64,000 nt of DNA from SIG307 sp045596385 (lineage in GTDB: Bacteria > Bacillota > Clostridia > Lachnospirales > Lachnospiraceae), in contig JAZOCC010000008.1 of NCBI GenBank assembly GCA_045596385.1, positions 1 to 64,000 of the forward strand, written 5' to 3'. Position numbers and translations under genes: made by a program. Below the pieces are notes generated by a model. The model was not told the DNA's origin. It saw only the letters and a list, made by a program, of their open reading frames with translations, and made no database searches. The number at the start of each line of letters is the position of its first letter. Position 1 is the first letter of the stretch. Of this stretch, positions 16,237-24,140 are shown piece by piece.

Positions 16237-17454
16237 TTATTCTACAATTCGAATCTCTTTGATTCTTGGCTGATCTGATTTAGAAACGGTGCCGTTCGAA
16301 TCCTGTACCGGAGTGTCTTTGCAAATAGCATCTACAACCTCAATGCCGCTTGTAACCTGACCGAAAGCTGCGTAGTTGCCGTCTAAATGCGGAGAGTCCT
16401 GATGCATGATGAAGAACTGGGAGCTGGCACTGTTCGGGTCGTTGGTACGGGCCATGGAGATAACACCACGGGTATGGGAAAGCGTATTTACGATACCGTT
16501 TGCCACAAACTCACCCTGAATCTTTTGGTCGGAACCGCCCATACCGGTACCCTCAGGGTCACCGCCCTGTATCATAAAGCCACTGATAATACGATGGAAG
16601 GTAATGCCGTTGTAAAAATCATCCTTTACAAGGTTGATAAAGTTAGTAACGGTAACCGGTGCCAAGTCTGCATCCAAGGTAAGAGCGATGGTGCCATACT
16701 CTTCAATTTCGATTTCCACATTGTGTTTGCCGGAAAGAAGACCTTCGGAGTCTCTGGTTAGCATAGAAGGGTCCAGCGTGTTAGGTCTGGAGGACAAAGC
16801 GCCTTTTTCGATTTCTCCGATTACACGAACCTCTTTGATGACCGGCTGATTCTTTGCAAGAACCGTACCGTTATTGTCCACTACTTTGGCAGACGTACAA
16901 ATGCTATCTACAATATCCATACCCTCCGTAACCCAACCGAAGGCGGCATAATTGCCGTTTAAAAAGTCAGAATCCTCGTGTACGATGAAGAACTGGGAGC
17001 TGGCACTGTTTGGATCGGTGGCACGGGCCATGGAAATCACACCGCGGGTGTGGTTTAAGGTGTTTGTAATACCGTTTGCGGCGAATTCACCTTGAATATT
17101 TTGTGAAGAGCCACCGGAACTGCTACCACCCGGAGCACCACCTTGCATCATGAAACCGTCTATAATGCGATGGAAGGTTAGGCCGTCGTAAAAATCATTG
17201 TTTGCAAGATTAATAAAGTTGGTGACGGAAATCGGTGCAATGTCCGCATCCAGTGTAAGTGCAATGGTGCCGTACTTTTCAATTTCGATTTCCACGCCGT
17301 ACTGACCCGAAAGGAGCTCTTCGGATTCCTGAGTCAATAATGCGGTGGAAGTAATGTCACCGTTGTTGTCGGAAACGTCATCCTTCTTTCCGCAACCGGC
17401 AACTGACAGTACAAATGCAGAAAGTAAAATGACCGATAAAAGTTTCTTTTTCAT
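16237..17454 (-). CDS. Lipoprotein with two tandem cyclophilin-type peptidyl-prolyl isomerase domains
   Basis: A 405-residue protein. The signal peptide ends in a lipobox (SVAGC, Cys21), so it should be anchored outside the membrane and assist folding of exported proteins. Two cyclophilin domains follow (about 45-215 and 232-405). Each has FHRIIDGFMMQGG or FHRIISGFMIQGGDPEGTGMGG, the GVISMARxxDPNSASSQFFI run, and a terminal INVIxE-like strand. The Arg of FHRI and the Gln of SQFFI are kept in both, so both look active. The domains are very similar, suggesting internal duplication. Most bacterial secreted cyclophilins have one domain. Confidence 0.9.
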   Translation of the reverse strand: MKKKLLSVILLSAFVLSVAGCGKKDDVSDNNGDITSTALLTQESEELLSGQYGVEIEIEKYGTIALTLDADIAPISVTNFINLANNDFYDGLTFHRIIDGFMMQGGAPGGSSSGGSSQNIQGEFAANGITNTLNHTRGVISMARATDPNSASSQFFIVHEDSDFLNGNYAAFGWVTEGMDIVDSICTSAKVVDNNGTVLAKNQPVIKEVRVIGEIEKGALSSRPNTLDPSMLTRDSEGLLSGKHNVEIEIEEYGTIALTLDADLAPVTVTNFINLVKDDFYNGITFHRIISGFMIQGGDPEGTGMGGSDQKIQGEFVANGIVNTLSHTRGVISMARTNDPNSASSQFFIMHQDSPHLDGNYAAFGQVTSGIEVVDAICKDTPVQDSNGTVSKSDQPRIKEIRIVE

Positions 17455-17613
17455 AACATCCTCCTAAAATGTGCCTGTGTGCACAAAGTAAGTATAGTAT
17501 AAAGGTCAAATGTGTTAAAAGTGTGTTGAAGAGAAGACAACAGGAAAAAAGACAGTTGTTTGTAAAAAAGGGTTATAGTATAATAAAGGCAGAAACGAAG
17601 GGAGGCTGTACGA

Positions 17614-18747
17614 ATGATAAAGTGGCGGAGTATTTTAATCAGTATTCTTGTTTGTATGATACTAGTAGTGACAGCATGTGGAAAACCGACGGGACAAGTA
17701 CCTGTGGGGGCGAAAGTGACGCCAACGGCAACAGTGGCACCGACTGAGACACCGGAACCGACCGCAACTGCGGAACCGACTGCGACGCCGGAACCGACCG
17801 CACCGCCGGAGCTGACCGTAACTCCGATACCGACTGCAACACCGGAGCCGACTGCAACTCCGAAACTGACCGCAACACCGGAACCGACTGCAACTCCGAT
17901 ACCGACCGCACCGCCGGAGCCGACTGCAACTCCGATACCGACCGTGACCCCGGAACCGACCGTGACCCCGGAACCGACTGTGACCCCGGAGCCGACTGTG
18001 ACCCCGGAACCGACTACGACCCCGGAACCGACTGTGACCCCGGAACCGACTGCAACACCAAAACCGACTGCGACCCCGATACCGACACCGAAGCCGGGAG
18101 CAGAGGTGACAGTGCGTTTCTATGTACCATTGATTCTGAAAGACTTGAATGCGATAGAAGCAACAGATGCCTTAGATTTTCTTGACAAACTGTCTGTATA
18201 TGCATGGCCGAAAAACGGAACCGCAACAGAGACTGCGATGTTAGGTGAGACGGCAAGCGATTATTTTCGTGCAGCAGGAGAGTATTTGATGCAAAACGGT
18301 GTAGTGGCGGAAAGCGCCAAGGAGTATGTAGATGAAACCGCTACTGTGTCCTGCAACGGTTGGTACGATAAAAACAGAAGCTGGTATGACAGTACTTATT
18401 TTATAGATAAGTCGAATTATTACAGTAATTACAGCAGCAAGACGTTCTCGGATTTGGGAATCCAAAAGGGAGAAGTTCTGGAGGTGTTTGCAACTTATAC
18501 GGTAAAAACCGAAGCAGGAACAAAGGCATATATGCCGTGTATATTGGATGTTCGGTTGGAAATGGGAATTTTTAAGACAACGATGACGTATATGATGGCG
18601 ATGCCGAATTGGGAGCGTATCGTTTTGCCGAAGCTTGACGGTTACACGTTGGAGTGGGTTGATAACGGAATGACGATGTCACAGGATAAAATACGTATCT
18701 ATGACGAAACGATAAATCACTATACGTTGGTAGTAAAGCCGAAGTAG
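17614..18747 (+). CDS. Lipoprotein with a long Pro/Thr/Glu repeat stalk and unknown C-terminal domain
   Basis: A 377-residue protein. Signal peptide with lipobox VTAC (Cys22). Residues ~35-165 consist of about twenty PEPTATP-like hexads (variants PEPTVTP, PIPTATP, PKPTATP), typical of a cell-wall-spanning stalk. The C-terminal ~210 residues form a globular domain (VTVRFYVPLILKDLNAIEA at its start, LPKLDGYTLEWVDNG near its end) that I do not recognise. The start follows GGGAGG. It is transcribed away from the cyclophilin gene, and the intergenic region is only 159 bp. Confidence 0.8.
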   Translation: MIKWRSILISILVCMILVVTACGKPTGQVPVGAKVTPTATVAPTETPEPTATAEPTATPEPTAPPELTVTPIPTATPEPTATPKLTATPEPTATPIPTAPPEPTATPIPTVTPEPTVTPEPTVTPEPTVTPEPTTTPEPTVTPEPTATPKPTATPIPTPKPGAEVTVRFYVPLILKDLNAIEATDALDFLDKLSVYAWPKNGTATETAMLGETASDYFRAAGEYLMQNGVVAESAKEYVDETATVSCNGWYDKNRSWYDSTYFIDKSNYYSNYSSKTFSDLGIQKGEVLEVFATYTVKTEAGTKAYMPCILDVRLEMGIFKTTMTYMMAMPNWERIVLPKLDGYTLEWVDNGMTMSQDKIRIYDETINHYTLVVKPK

Positions 18748-18811
18748 TGAGGAACGTAGATTTCGAACATTCGGAGCACGGGCTTATTCACAATGTAAAA
18801 CTAAGTTAAAA

Positions 18812-18956
18812 GCGCAAGACGGGGCCCACGGCATCCAGTGGATGCCGGTTTTGGGCGGACCGGAGCGAAGCGGAGACTTTGAAGCTCGGGGACGTGAGCG
18901 CTTGCGCTCACAAAAAGAAAAGACAGTATCAACGATACTGTCTTTCTTTTTATAGA
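18812..18956. repeat. Structured segment flanked by copies of the tRNA-Gly 3' end
   Basis: GCGCAAGACGGG at 18812-18823 repeats the first 12 plus-strand bases of the tRNA-Gly region (18957-18968), in direct orientation and 145 bp away. Between them are a perfect hairpin GGCATCC-AGT-GGATGCC, a CGGAGCGAAGCGGAG fold, the hairpin GTGAGCGC-TT-GCGCTCAC, and the tRNA terminator. The duplication may be an integration scar or part of a repeat element. Confidence 0.5.
18912..18950 (-). terminator. Terminator of tRNA-Gly
   Basis: AAAGACAGTATC and GATACTGTCTTT pair around a 3-base loop, followed on the minus strand by CTTTTTG. It begins seven bases after the tRNA 3' end. Confidence 0.88.
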
Positions 18957-19027
18957 GCGCAAGACGGGATTCGAACCCGCGACCCTCGCCTTGGCAAGGC
19001 GATACTCCACCACTGAGCCACTTGCGC
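18957..19027 (-). tRNA. tRNA-Gly (anticodon GCC)
   Basis: 71 nt folding into a standard cloverleaf: acceptor GCGCAAG/CTTGCGC, D-arm GCTC..GAGT, anticodon arm TCGCC-TTGCCAA-GGCGA with GCC at the tip, and T-arm GCGGG-TTCGAAT-CCCGT. CCA is not encoded. A terminator follows directly. Confidence 0.95.
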
Positions 19028-19162
19028 ATGGTGTGTTGCTTTCTTCAAGCAAGGAGTATTATACCCCATGAAAAGGATTCTGTCAACACCTTTTTTGAAA
19101 AAAATCTGTCTTTCCGTTCTTTTGTTGAAATGAGAACGGAAAGACAGCGCGAGGAGGTCGTA

Positions 19163-20185
19163 TCAAGCGGCATGTCGTCTCGCAATATGGGCTGTGTATA
19201 GGCGACTTCGAAGTGAGATGTGACCTCGTTTTTTTCGATGAAATAAAAAGATACGGAACCAAATGATAATGCGACGCAGATACGGACGCACCAGGGCAGC
19301 CAGTGTAAGAAAGAGAAGTGTACAACCGACTAAGAAGTATCCGGCAATGTTAAGCTCCGAGAATAAAACCTTCGTATTCAGCGATTTACAAAGGAAAACT
19401 TCACCGGCATTTTGAAGCGCGTGAGCCTCCTTCGCCTGTAAAGAATGGGAATCGTATACATCGGCTATGGTCAAAGGACCGCCCGCACCCCGTAACAATC
19501 CACAGGAGTAGTCCGATATCGGCGTGCCGTTGGCATCCTTCGGCTGAATCTTCATGAGGTGGAAGGTGCGTTCGGACAGGTAGGAAAACATACAGAAGAC
19601 CGAATCGGTACCGACTACATAGTATAAGGTATCCTCCGAAAGCGGGCTATAGGTACCTTCCTTGGTGAGAAGGGCAATGTCTTTCGCTCGATTATAAATA
19701 AGACGATTCGGATTGTAAGAAAAGGATAATCCGCCGACGTACGGTGTGCCCGCTACGAATGACTCGGAAAGGGAAGTGTAAAACTCCGGTAAATAGGAAA
19801 CTTCCTTTCCGGTCAGGTAAAATCCGTAAAGCGGGGCATCTAAAAAAGAGGATAGGGAGTCGCCGTCTTCCGTATCGGGAAGAAGGAACAGTGTAACGTC
19901 TGCATTTGTCTCTGTCCGGCGGCTATTGCTTGCGGTAGTGCGCAATGCACGGGTTAGTTCGTTGCCGAAGGCAGAATCAGCGGTTGGTCTTTCCTTTATG
20001 ATGTCGGTACGGAAAAAGCATCCGACACATAGAAACAGGAAAAACAGGGTACATACGATATAAAAGAAAGAAAAGCGAATATCACCTTCATGAATATTGA
20101 CCAGAAGGCGATAGATGCACTGCTTGATTTTTCGACGAAAGAGTTTGGTCCGGTATCGGACAAAACGTGTCAGCTTTTTTATCAT
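19163..20185 (-). CDS. Membrane protein with a region resembling the 5'-nucleotidase C-terminal domain
   Basis: A 340-residue protein with a strongly basic N-terminus, a membrane segment near 38-60 (FSFFYIVCTLFFLFLCVGCFF), a ~220-residue extracytoplasmic region, and a second membrane segment near 285-305 followed by a basic tail. The extracytoplasmic run YVGGLSFSYNPNRLIYNRAKDI and the later YYVVGTDSVF...IQPKDANGTPI resemble the substrate-binding C-terminal domain of 5'-nucleotidases. The metal-binding catalytic domain is absent, so it may bind a ligand without hydrolysing it. Its start overlaps the LysR gene stop by four bases (ATGA), implying coupled expression. Confidence 0.55.
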   Translation of the reverse strand: MIKKLTRFVRYRTKLFRRKIKQCIYRLLVNIHEGDIRFSFFYIVCTLFFLFLCVGCFFRTDIIKERPTADSAFGNELTRALRTTASNSRRTETNADVTLFLLPDTEDGDSLSSFLDAPLYGFYLTGKEVSYLPEFYTSLSESFVAGTPYVGGLSFSYNPNRLIYNRAKDIALLTKEGTYSPLSEDTLYYVVGTDSVFCMFSYLSERTFHLMKIQPKDANGTPISDYSCGLLRGAGGPLTIADVYDSHSLQAKEAHALQNAGEVFLCKSLNTKVLFSELNIAGYFLVGCTLLFLTLAALVRPYLRRIIIWFRIFLFHRKKRGHISLRSRLYTAHIARRHAA

Positions 20186-21093
20186 TTGTTGGGTTCTCCT
20201 TTGTAAAAGTCAATAAATCGTTTTACGGAATCATTTTGGGCAGTAACTTTGTTATAAACAAAACCTGCGGTACGTTTGGTAAGAGAATGTGGCAGGGAAA
20301 GCTCTACTAAGGAACCTTCTGCCAGTTCGTTTTCTACAAATTCCCGGATGACGCATCCTATACCGAGGCCTATTTTTGAAAACTCGATGAGGAGGTCCAT
20401 GTTGTTGACCTCCAGGGGTTGACCGGGATGAAGGTCATACTTTGAAAAATAATCCTCTAAATGCAGACGGGAGAGGTTCTTTTCGTCCAGCATCATCAGG
20501 TTGGCCTGCTGTAGGAGTGCCACAGAATCGTTGGTGAGTCCCGGTTCACGTTCCTTGAGGTTTGCAAGATAGGTGGGACTGGCAACAAAGGTATCCTGAA
20601 TGCTTTTTAGCGGGAAAAATTCGAAGCTACGAAGCTGCTTTCCGACCAGTCCGATGTCAAGCTTGCCATCTTCCAAAAGTGCCAAAGTTTCCTTGGTGGA
20701 GTGACACTCGATGTTGAGCCTGATGTGAGGATATGCTTCCATAAAGTTTTGCAGGTAAGGGAGTAGCAGATGCTTGCACAGGGTCGTGCTGACTCCGATT
20801 TTAATATGCCCCATGCCGAGAGCGTGTATCTTCTTGATACTTTCCTCGCCCCGACGCAAGGACTCGAATGCGGAGCAGGTGTACTCGTACAGCAGGGCAC
20901 CCTCCTCCGTTAGTTTGACGCCTCGGGAATTACGGGTGAAAAGCTTGACCGAAAGGCTTTGTTCCAGCTTACTGACGGCCTTACTGATGGCCGGTTGACT
21001 GATGAAAAGCTCCTTTGCGGCTTTGGAAAGATTACCCGTTTCTGCGACTGCGTTAAAAATACGGTAGGAGGATAAGGTGGATTCGACTTCCAT
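20182..21093 (-). CDS. LysR-family transcriptional regulator
   Basis: A 303-residue protein with an N-terminal winged helix (AVAETGNLSKAAKELFISQPAISKAVSKLEQSL, residues ~12-45) and a LysR substrate-binding domain from about 90. That domain includes HIKIGVSTTLCKHLLLPYL and LDIGLVG. The ATG at 21093 follows AAGGAGGG; the longer open frame upstream has no ribosome binding site. It is translationally coupled to the membrane protein downstream. A 17-bp perfect dyad about 75 bp upstream of the start is the likely autoregulatory site. The inducer is unknown. Confidence 0.9.
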   Translation of the reverse strand: MEVESTLSSYRIFNAVAETGNLSKAAKELFISQPAISKAVSKLEQSLSVKLFTRNSRGVKLTEEGALLYEYTCSAFESLRRGEESIKKIHALGMGHIKIGVSTTLCKHLLLPYLQNFMEAYPHIRLNIECHSTKETLALLEDGKLDIGLVGKQLRSFEFFPLKSIQDTFVASPTYLANLKEREPGLTNDSVALLQQANLMMLDEKNLSRLHLEDYFSKYDLHPGQPLEVNNMDLLIEFSKIGLGIGCVIREFVENELAEGSLVELSLPHSLTKRTAGFVYNKVTAQNDSVKRFIDFYKGEPNK

Positions 21094-21166
21094 ATTCCCT
21101 CCTTCTTTTGTAAGTCCCCGGATAATGAAAAGACAGGAAAAAGGGGACGAAAAAAATGCATTTAGA

Positions 21167-21183
21167 TATAACCAAAGGTTATA
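21167..21183. promoter_or_regulatory. LysR-type binding dyad upstream of the LysR gene
   Basis: TATAACC-AAA-GGTTATA is a perfect 7-3-7 dyad with the T-n11-A form expected for LysR boxes. A further half-like TTATAAC lies about 35 bases to the right. Another dyad, GTTACG-GAG-CGTAAC, sits at 21360-21374, closer to the HTH gene. The remainder of the 359-bp gap (21094-21452) shows nothing I can assign. Confidence 0.6.
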
Positions 21184-21452
21184 ATAATGAATGATACTAT
21201 GTATTTTAATTATAACAAAGGTGAGAGTAGAAAGCAAGGGGAAATTGGAAAAAATTATAGAAAGAATGGGAAATGTGTGGGTTTGACCGAGAAAGTATCG
21301 GGAGGACCTTGAAAGAAGGGTATAACCGGAAGTTATGAAAAGCGGCTATATAACGGGGTGTTACGGAGCGTAACAAAAAGTAACTTGTGTTCTTTGACAG
21401 ATTGAGGTAAGGTAATAGTGTGATCACGAAAAACAAAATCGGAGGATTTCTT

Positions 21453-22133
21453 ATGATAGGAGAAATAATCGCAAAAAAGAGAGCGGAGCTTTCCTTGTCC
21501 CAGGAGGAGCTGGCAGAGAGATTGTGCGTGTCAAGGTCGGCAGTTGCAAAATGGGAAACGGGGAAAGGAACTCCGGATGTTGAAAATTTGAAGGCATTGG
21601 CTGCTTTGTTTCGGATATCCGTAGATGAGTTGTTGGGAGTAGAATCCAAGGAGGATGAGCCGGCGGTTGAAGCATGTGATTTTACGGGATATAAAGTGAT
21701 GTCGGAGGAACGAACCTTGGAGGCGTATTATTTCAAAAAGTGTTCTGTGGAACTTTCCGGATGGAATAACGGGTTTGTGGACGGTTATATTGTAGGAGAA
21801 GACAGGGAGTATTTGTTCTATGTAATACCGGAGAAGAAGTTCCTTGAGGTAGGCTCGGTAAGAAAATCGACCGTTGTATCGATTAGAGAAGAAAATGAGC
21901 GGAAGCCGGTAGCTAAGGAGGATTGGCCATCGGTGGACCGTAACTTCTTTGTGGGAAAAGTAGGAAGTGTATGGCTTGTGGATAAGAAGCTGATTGATTG
22001 GTCTTTCATGGAAAAGGAATTTATTGATGTGCCTGTGTTGGAGTTTTCTGCAGAAAGAGTTGTGATCATGGCAGGGAAGGCATTTAAGACGGACGAGGTG
22101 GCAGAGATAAAAGTAAAAATAGCAACGAGCTGA
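21453..22133 (+). CDS. HTH (Xre/Cro-type) protein with uncharacterised C-terminal domain
   Basis: A 226-residue protein. Residues 1-65 are a helix-turn-helix domain (RAELSLSQEELAERLCVSRSAVAKWETGKGTPD). The remaining ~160 residues form a beta-rich domain with many Tyr, Val and Glu residues (FVDGYIVGEDREYLFYVIPEKKFLEVG) that I do not recognise. The ATG at 21453 follows CGGAGG. The last three codons and stop (GCAACGAGCTGA) are the first bases of the structured repeat at 22122, so the repeat supplies the end of the reading frame. Confidence 0.82.
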   Translation: MIGEIIAKKRAELSLSQEELAERLCVSRSAVAKWETGKGTPDVENLKALAALFRISVDELLGVESKEDEPAVEACDFTGYKVMSEERTLEAYYFKKCSVELSGWNNGFVDGYIVGEDREYLFYVIPEKKFLEVGSVRKSTVVSIREENERKPVAKEDWPSVDRNFFVGKVGSVWLVDKKLIDWSFMEKEFIDVPVLEFSAERVVIMAGKAFKTDEVAEIKVKIATS

Positions 22134-22190
22134 GTCTAACGATTCCTGCGTAACCGTTAGCCCGCGGCAGTCGCCGATAAGAAAATAAAG
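22122..22190 (+). repeat. Partial copy of the structured repeat (5' half only)
   Basis: The 5' half of the element at 22196 is present here with very few differences. It has GCAACGAGCTGAGTCTAACG, the CCTGCG hairpin, and CGCGGCAGTCGCCG lacking the final CG of the second hairpin. The 3' half is missing. It begins inside the stop region of the HTH gene. The pair looks like a partial tandem duplication. Confidence 0.8.
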
Positions 22191-22195
22191 GGCCC

Positions 22196-22329
22196 GCAAC
22201 GAGCTGAGTCTAACGGTTCCTGCGTAACCGTTAGCCCGCGGCAGTCGCCGCGATAAGAACATAAAAGAAGACCGACCAAGAACCTGCGGTTCTCGTCGGC
22301 CTTTTTTATGCTCTATCTTAGCTCGTTGC
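22196..22329 (+). repeat. Structured repeat, full copy A (possible non-coding RNA or terminator element)
   Basis: Closing stem GCAACGAGC (22196-22204) with GCTCGTTGC (22321-22329). Inside are a CTAACGGTT/AACCGTTAG hairpin, then CGCGGC-AGTC-GCCGCG (22237-22252), then the linker ATAAGAACATAAAAGA. A GACCGAC..GTCGGCC hairpin with six T follows (22270-22307), and CTTA precedes the closing strand. A second full copy at 53670-53802 keeps the stems and conserved islands while changing the first and third hairpins. It lies between converging genes. Confidence 0.8.
22270..22307 (+). terminator. Terminator-like hairpin inside structured repeat A
   Basis: GACCGAC..AAGAAC pairs with GGTTCT..GTCGGCC, followed by TTTTTT. 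It would end transcripts of the HTH gene. Confidence 0.8.
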
Positions 22330-22337
22330 ATCGCGAG

Positions 22338-24140
22338 TTATGCGTAGTAGCTAGCCTGAGCATTCCAGAGCTCGTAGTATTTACCGCTTTCGTTTTCTAA
22401 CAGCTCCTCGTGAGTACCTACCTGTACAATGCGGCCCTGATCGAATACGGCAATCTTGTCGCAGAAGCGGCAGGAGGAGAGGCGGTGACTGATGTAGATG
22501 GCGGTTTTGTCTCCCACGATTTCATCAAACTTGGAGTAGATTTCCGCCTCGGCAATCGGGTCTAAGGCTGCGGTCGGCTCGTCCAGGATAATAAACGGCG
22601 CATCTTTATAGAGGGCTCTTGCCAGTGCGATTTTCTGGGCCTCACCGCCGGAAATGTTGACACCTTCTTCATCGAAGTCTTTGTAAAGAGAGGTCTCCAG
22701 CTTCTTAGGCATCTCTTCGTAGCGTTCTCCGAAGCCCACTTCGTATAACATTTGCTCGGCCTTTACCGCATCCCATTTCTCGGAGGAAGCGACATTGTTA
22801 CCTAACGGCATGGCCAGAAGGTTGTAATCTTGAAATACCACGGAGAATAAGTCCAGATACTGTCTGTAGTCGTATTTGCGGACGTTGAAATCGTTCATGT
22901 GGATTTCCCCCTCTGTCGGGTCGTAGAGACGGCAGAGGAGCTTAATAAAGGTGGTTTTTCCGCTGCCGTTTTGACCGACCACCGCAAGGCGCTCGCCTAC
23001 TTTTAAGTTTAAATTGATGTCCTTTAAGGCAAAGTCCTCGGAACCGGTATAGCGGAAGCTGACATTTTTAAATTCGATGTCAAACTGCTTGTCACTGCGC
23101 TTTTCCACGGACAGACTGCCCTGGTACATGTCGTTCTGTAACTCAAAGTATTCTAAGTAAGTTTCCAAAAACTGCTCGTTGTTTTTCAGTTCACCTAAGC
23201 CATAGAACAGGGCACCGATGTTGTTGGTCAGGATACCGAGATATCCGACATACTTAATGACACTACCCACAGGAAAAGCGCCCAAGGTGCAGTATAAGCC
23301 GATGATGAGGTAGGAGCACAACTCCGAGGCTTTATTGGACAGATAGGACGGGATGCGTAGTGCAAAGTCGATGTAGTTGATTTCGCTGTAAAGCTTCTTG
23401 TGCTCTTCGCTTAATTCTCTGTCAACCTGCTCTACAATGGCCTGCTGCTTATAAAAACGGCTATCCATACCGGACTGGCTGTAACCGCCGGCAAGACGGT
23501 TTTCCCGAAGCATCAAATCACCGGACCGATTCCAGGCAGCAGCCTGTTTCTGACCGCAACGGGACTGAATCACAACGGTGAGGATGACACAGATTACCAT
23601 GGCAACAAGGAGCAGAATGCCGCGGATATCAAAGGAAAGTTTCAGGATTAAGGACACCATTTCTACAAATAAAACAGCACAATATAGGATGTTTACCAAA
23701 TAGGTGATGAGGTTTTCCAGTATCCAACGCATGTATTCTACGCCATAGCGGTTAATCCAGGAGTTTTCTATGATTTTGCGCCGCAGGTGACGAATTTCCG
23801 GGTTTTCCAGTTTATCGTAGTCTAAGGATAACGTTTTTTTGTTAAAAGCAGCAGCTTCGTTATTTGCCAACTGCTTCAACGCATTGTCCACGCATCTGCC
23901 AAGAAGAGCTCCCATCACATGAATAAACAGGTTTCCGCATAAGGCGATGGCTACCAGCAGGAACAGTTCTTCTTTGGTTTTCTTTTCGTATAATGCGGTA
24001 ACGATTTCCGCCGACATCCACAGGGTAAAAAACGGTGTCAGGTTGGTAAAAAGGATTTGGAACAGGCGAAGCGGAAAGTAGTGCGGATTGTAGGAATGAT
24101 ACAGCTTAAACGCCCGTCTTGTGGTTTTGTAATTATGCAT
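22338..24140 (-). CDS. ABC transporter, permease-ATPase fusion (second half of a heterodimer)
   Basis: About 600 residues from the ATG at 24140, which follows AAGGAGGG; the open frame extends 12 codons further upstream without support. An N-terminal membrane domain has about six hydrophobic segments. The ATPase domain has Walker A GQNGSGKTT, Q-loop VFQDYN, signature NISGGEAQ, Walker B FIILDEPTAALD and switch ISHR. The architecture is that of an exporter half. Its start lies within the last codons of the partner gene (8-bp overlap), so the two are probably translated together as a heterodimer. Confidence 0.9.
   Translation of the reverse strand: MHNYKTTRRAFKLYHSYNPHYFPLRLFQILFTNLTPFFTLWMSAEIVTALYEKKTKEELFLLVAIALCGNLFIHVMGALLGRCVDNALKQLANNEAAAFNKKTLSLDYDKLENPEIRHLRRKIIENSWINRYGVEYMRWILENLITYLVNILYCAVLFVEMVSLILKLSFDIRGILLLVAMVICVILTVVIQSRCGQKQAAAWNRSGDLMLRENRLAGGYSQSGMDSRFYKQQAIVEQVDRELSEEHKKLYSEINYIDFALRIPSYLSNKASELCSYLIIGLYCTLGAFPVGSVIKYVGYLGILTNNIGALFYGLGELKNNEQFLETYLEYFELQNDMYQGSLSVEKRSDKQFDIEFKNVSFRYTGSEDFALKDINLNLKVGERLAVVGQNGSGKTTFIKLLCRLYDPTEGEIHMNDFNVRKYDYRQYLDLFSVVFQDYNLLAMPLGNNVASSEKWDAVKAEQMLYEVGFGERYEEMPKKLETSLYKDFDEEGVNISGGEAQKIALARALYKDAPFIILDEPTAALDPIAEAEIYSKFDEIVGDKTAIYISHRLSSCRFCDKIAVFDQGRIVQVGTHEELLENESGKYYELWNAQASYYA

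Noticed and set aside
17639..18256. Minus-strand Ser/Val/Gln-rich reading frames opposite the Pro/Thr repeats
   Set aside because: They mirror the repeat codons on the sense strand and have no ribosome binding sites.
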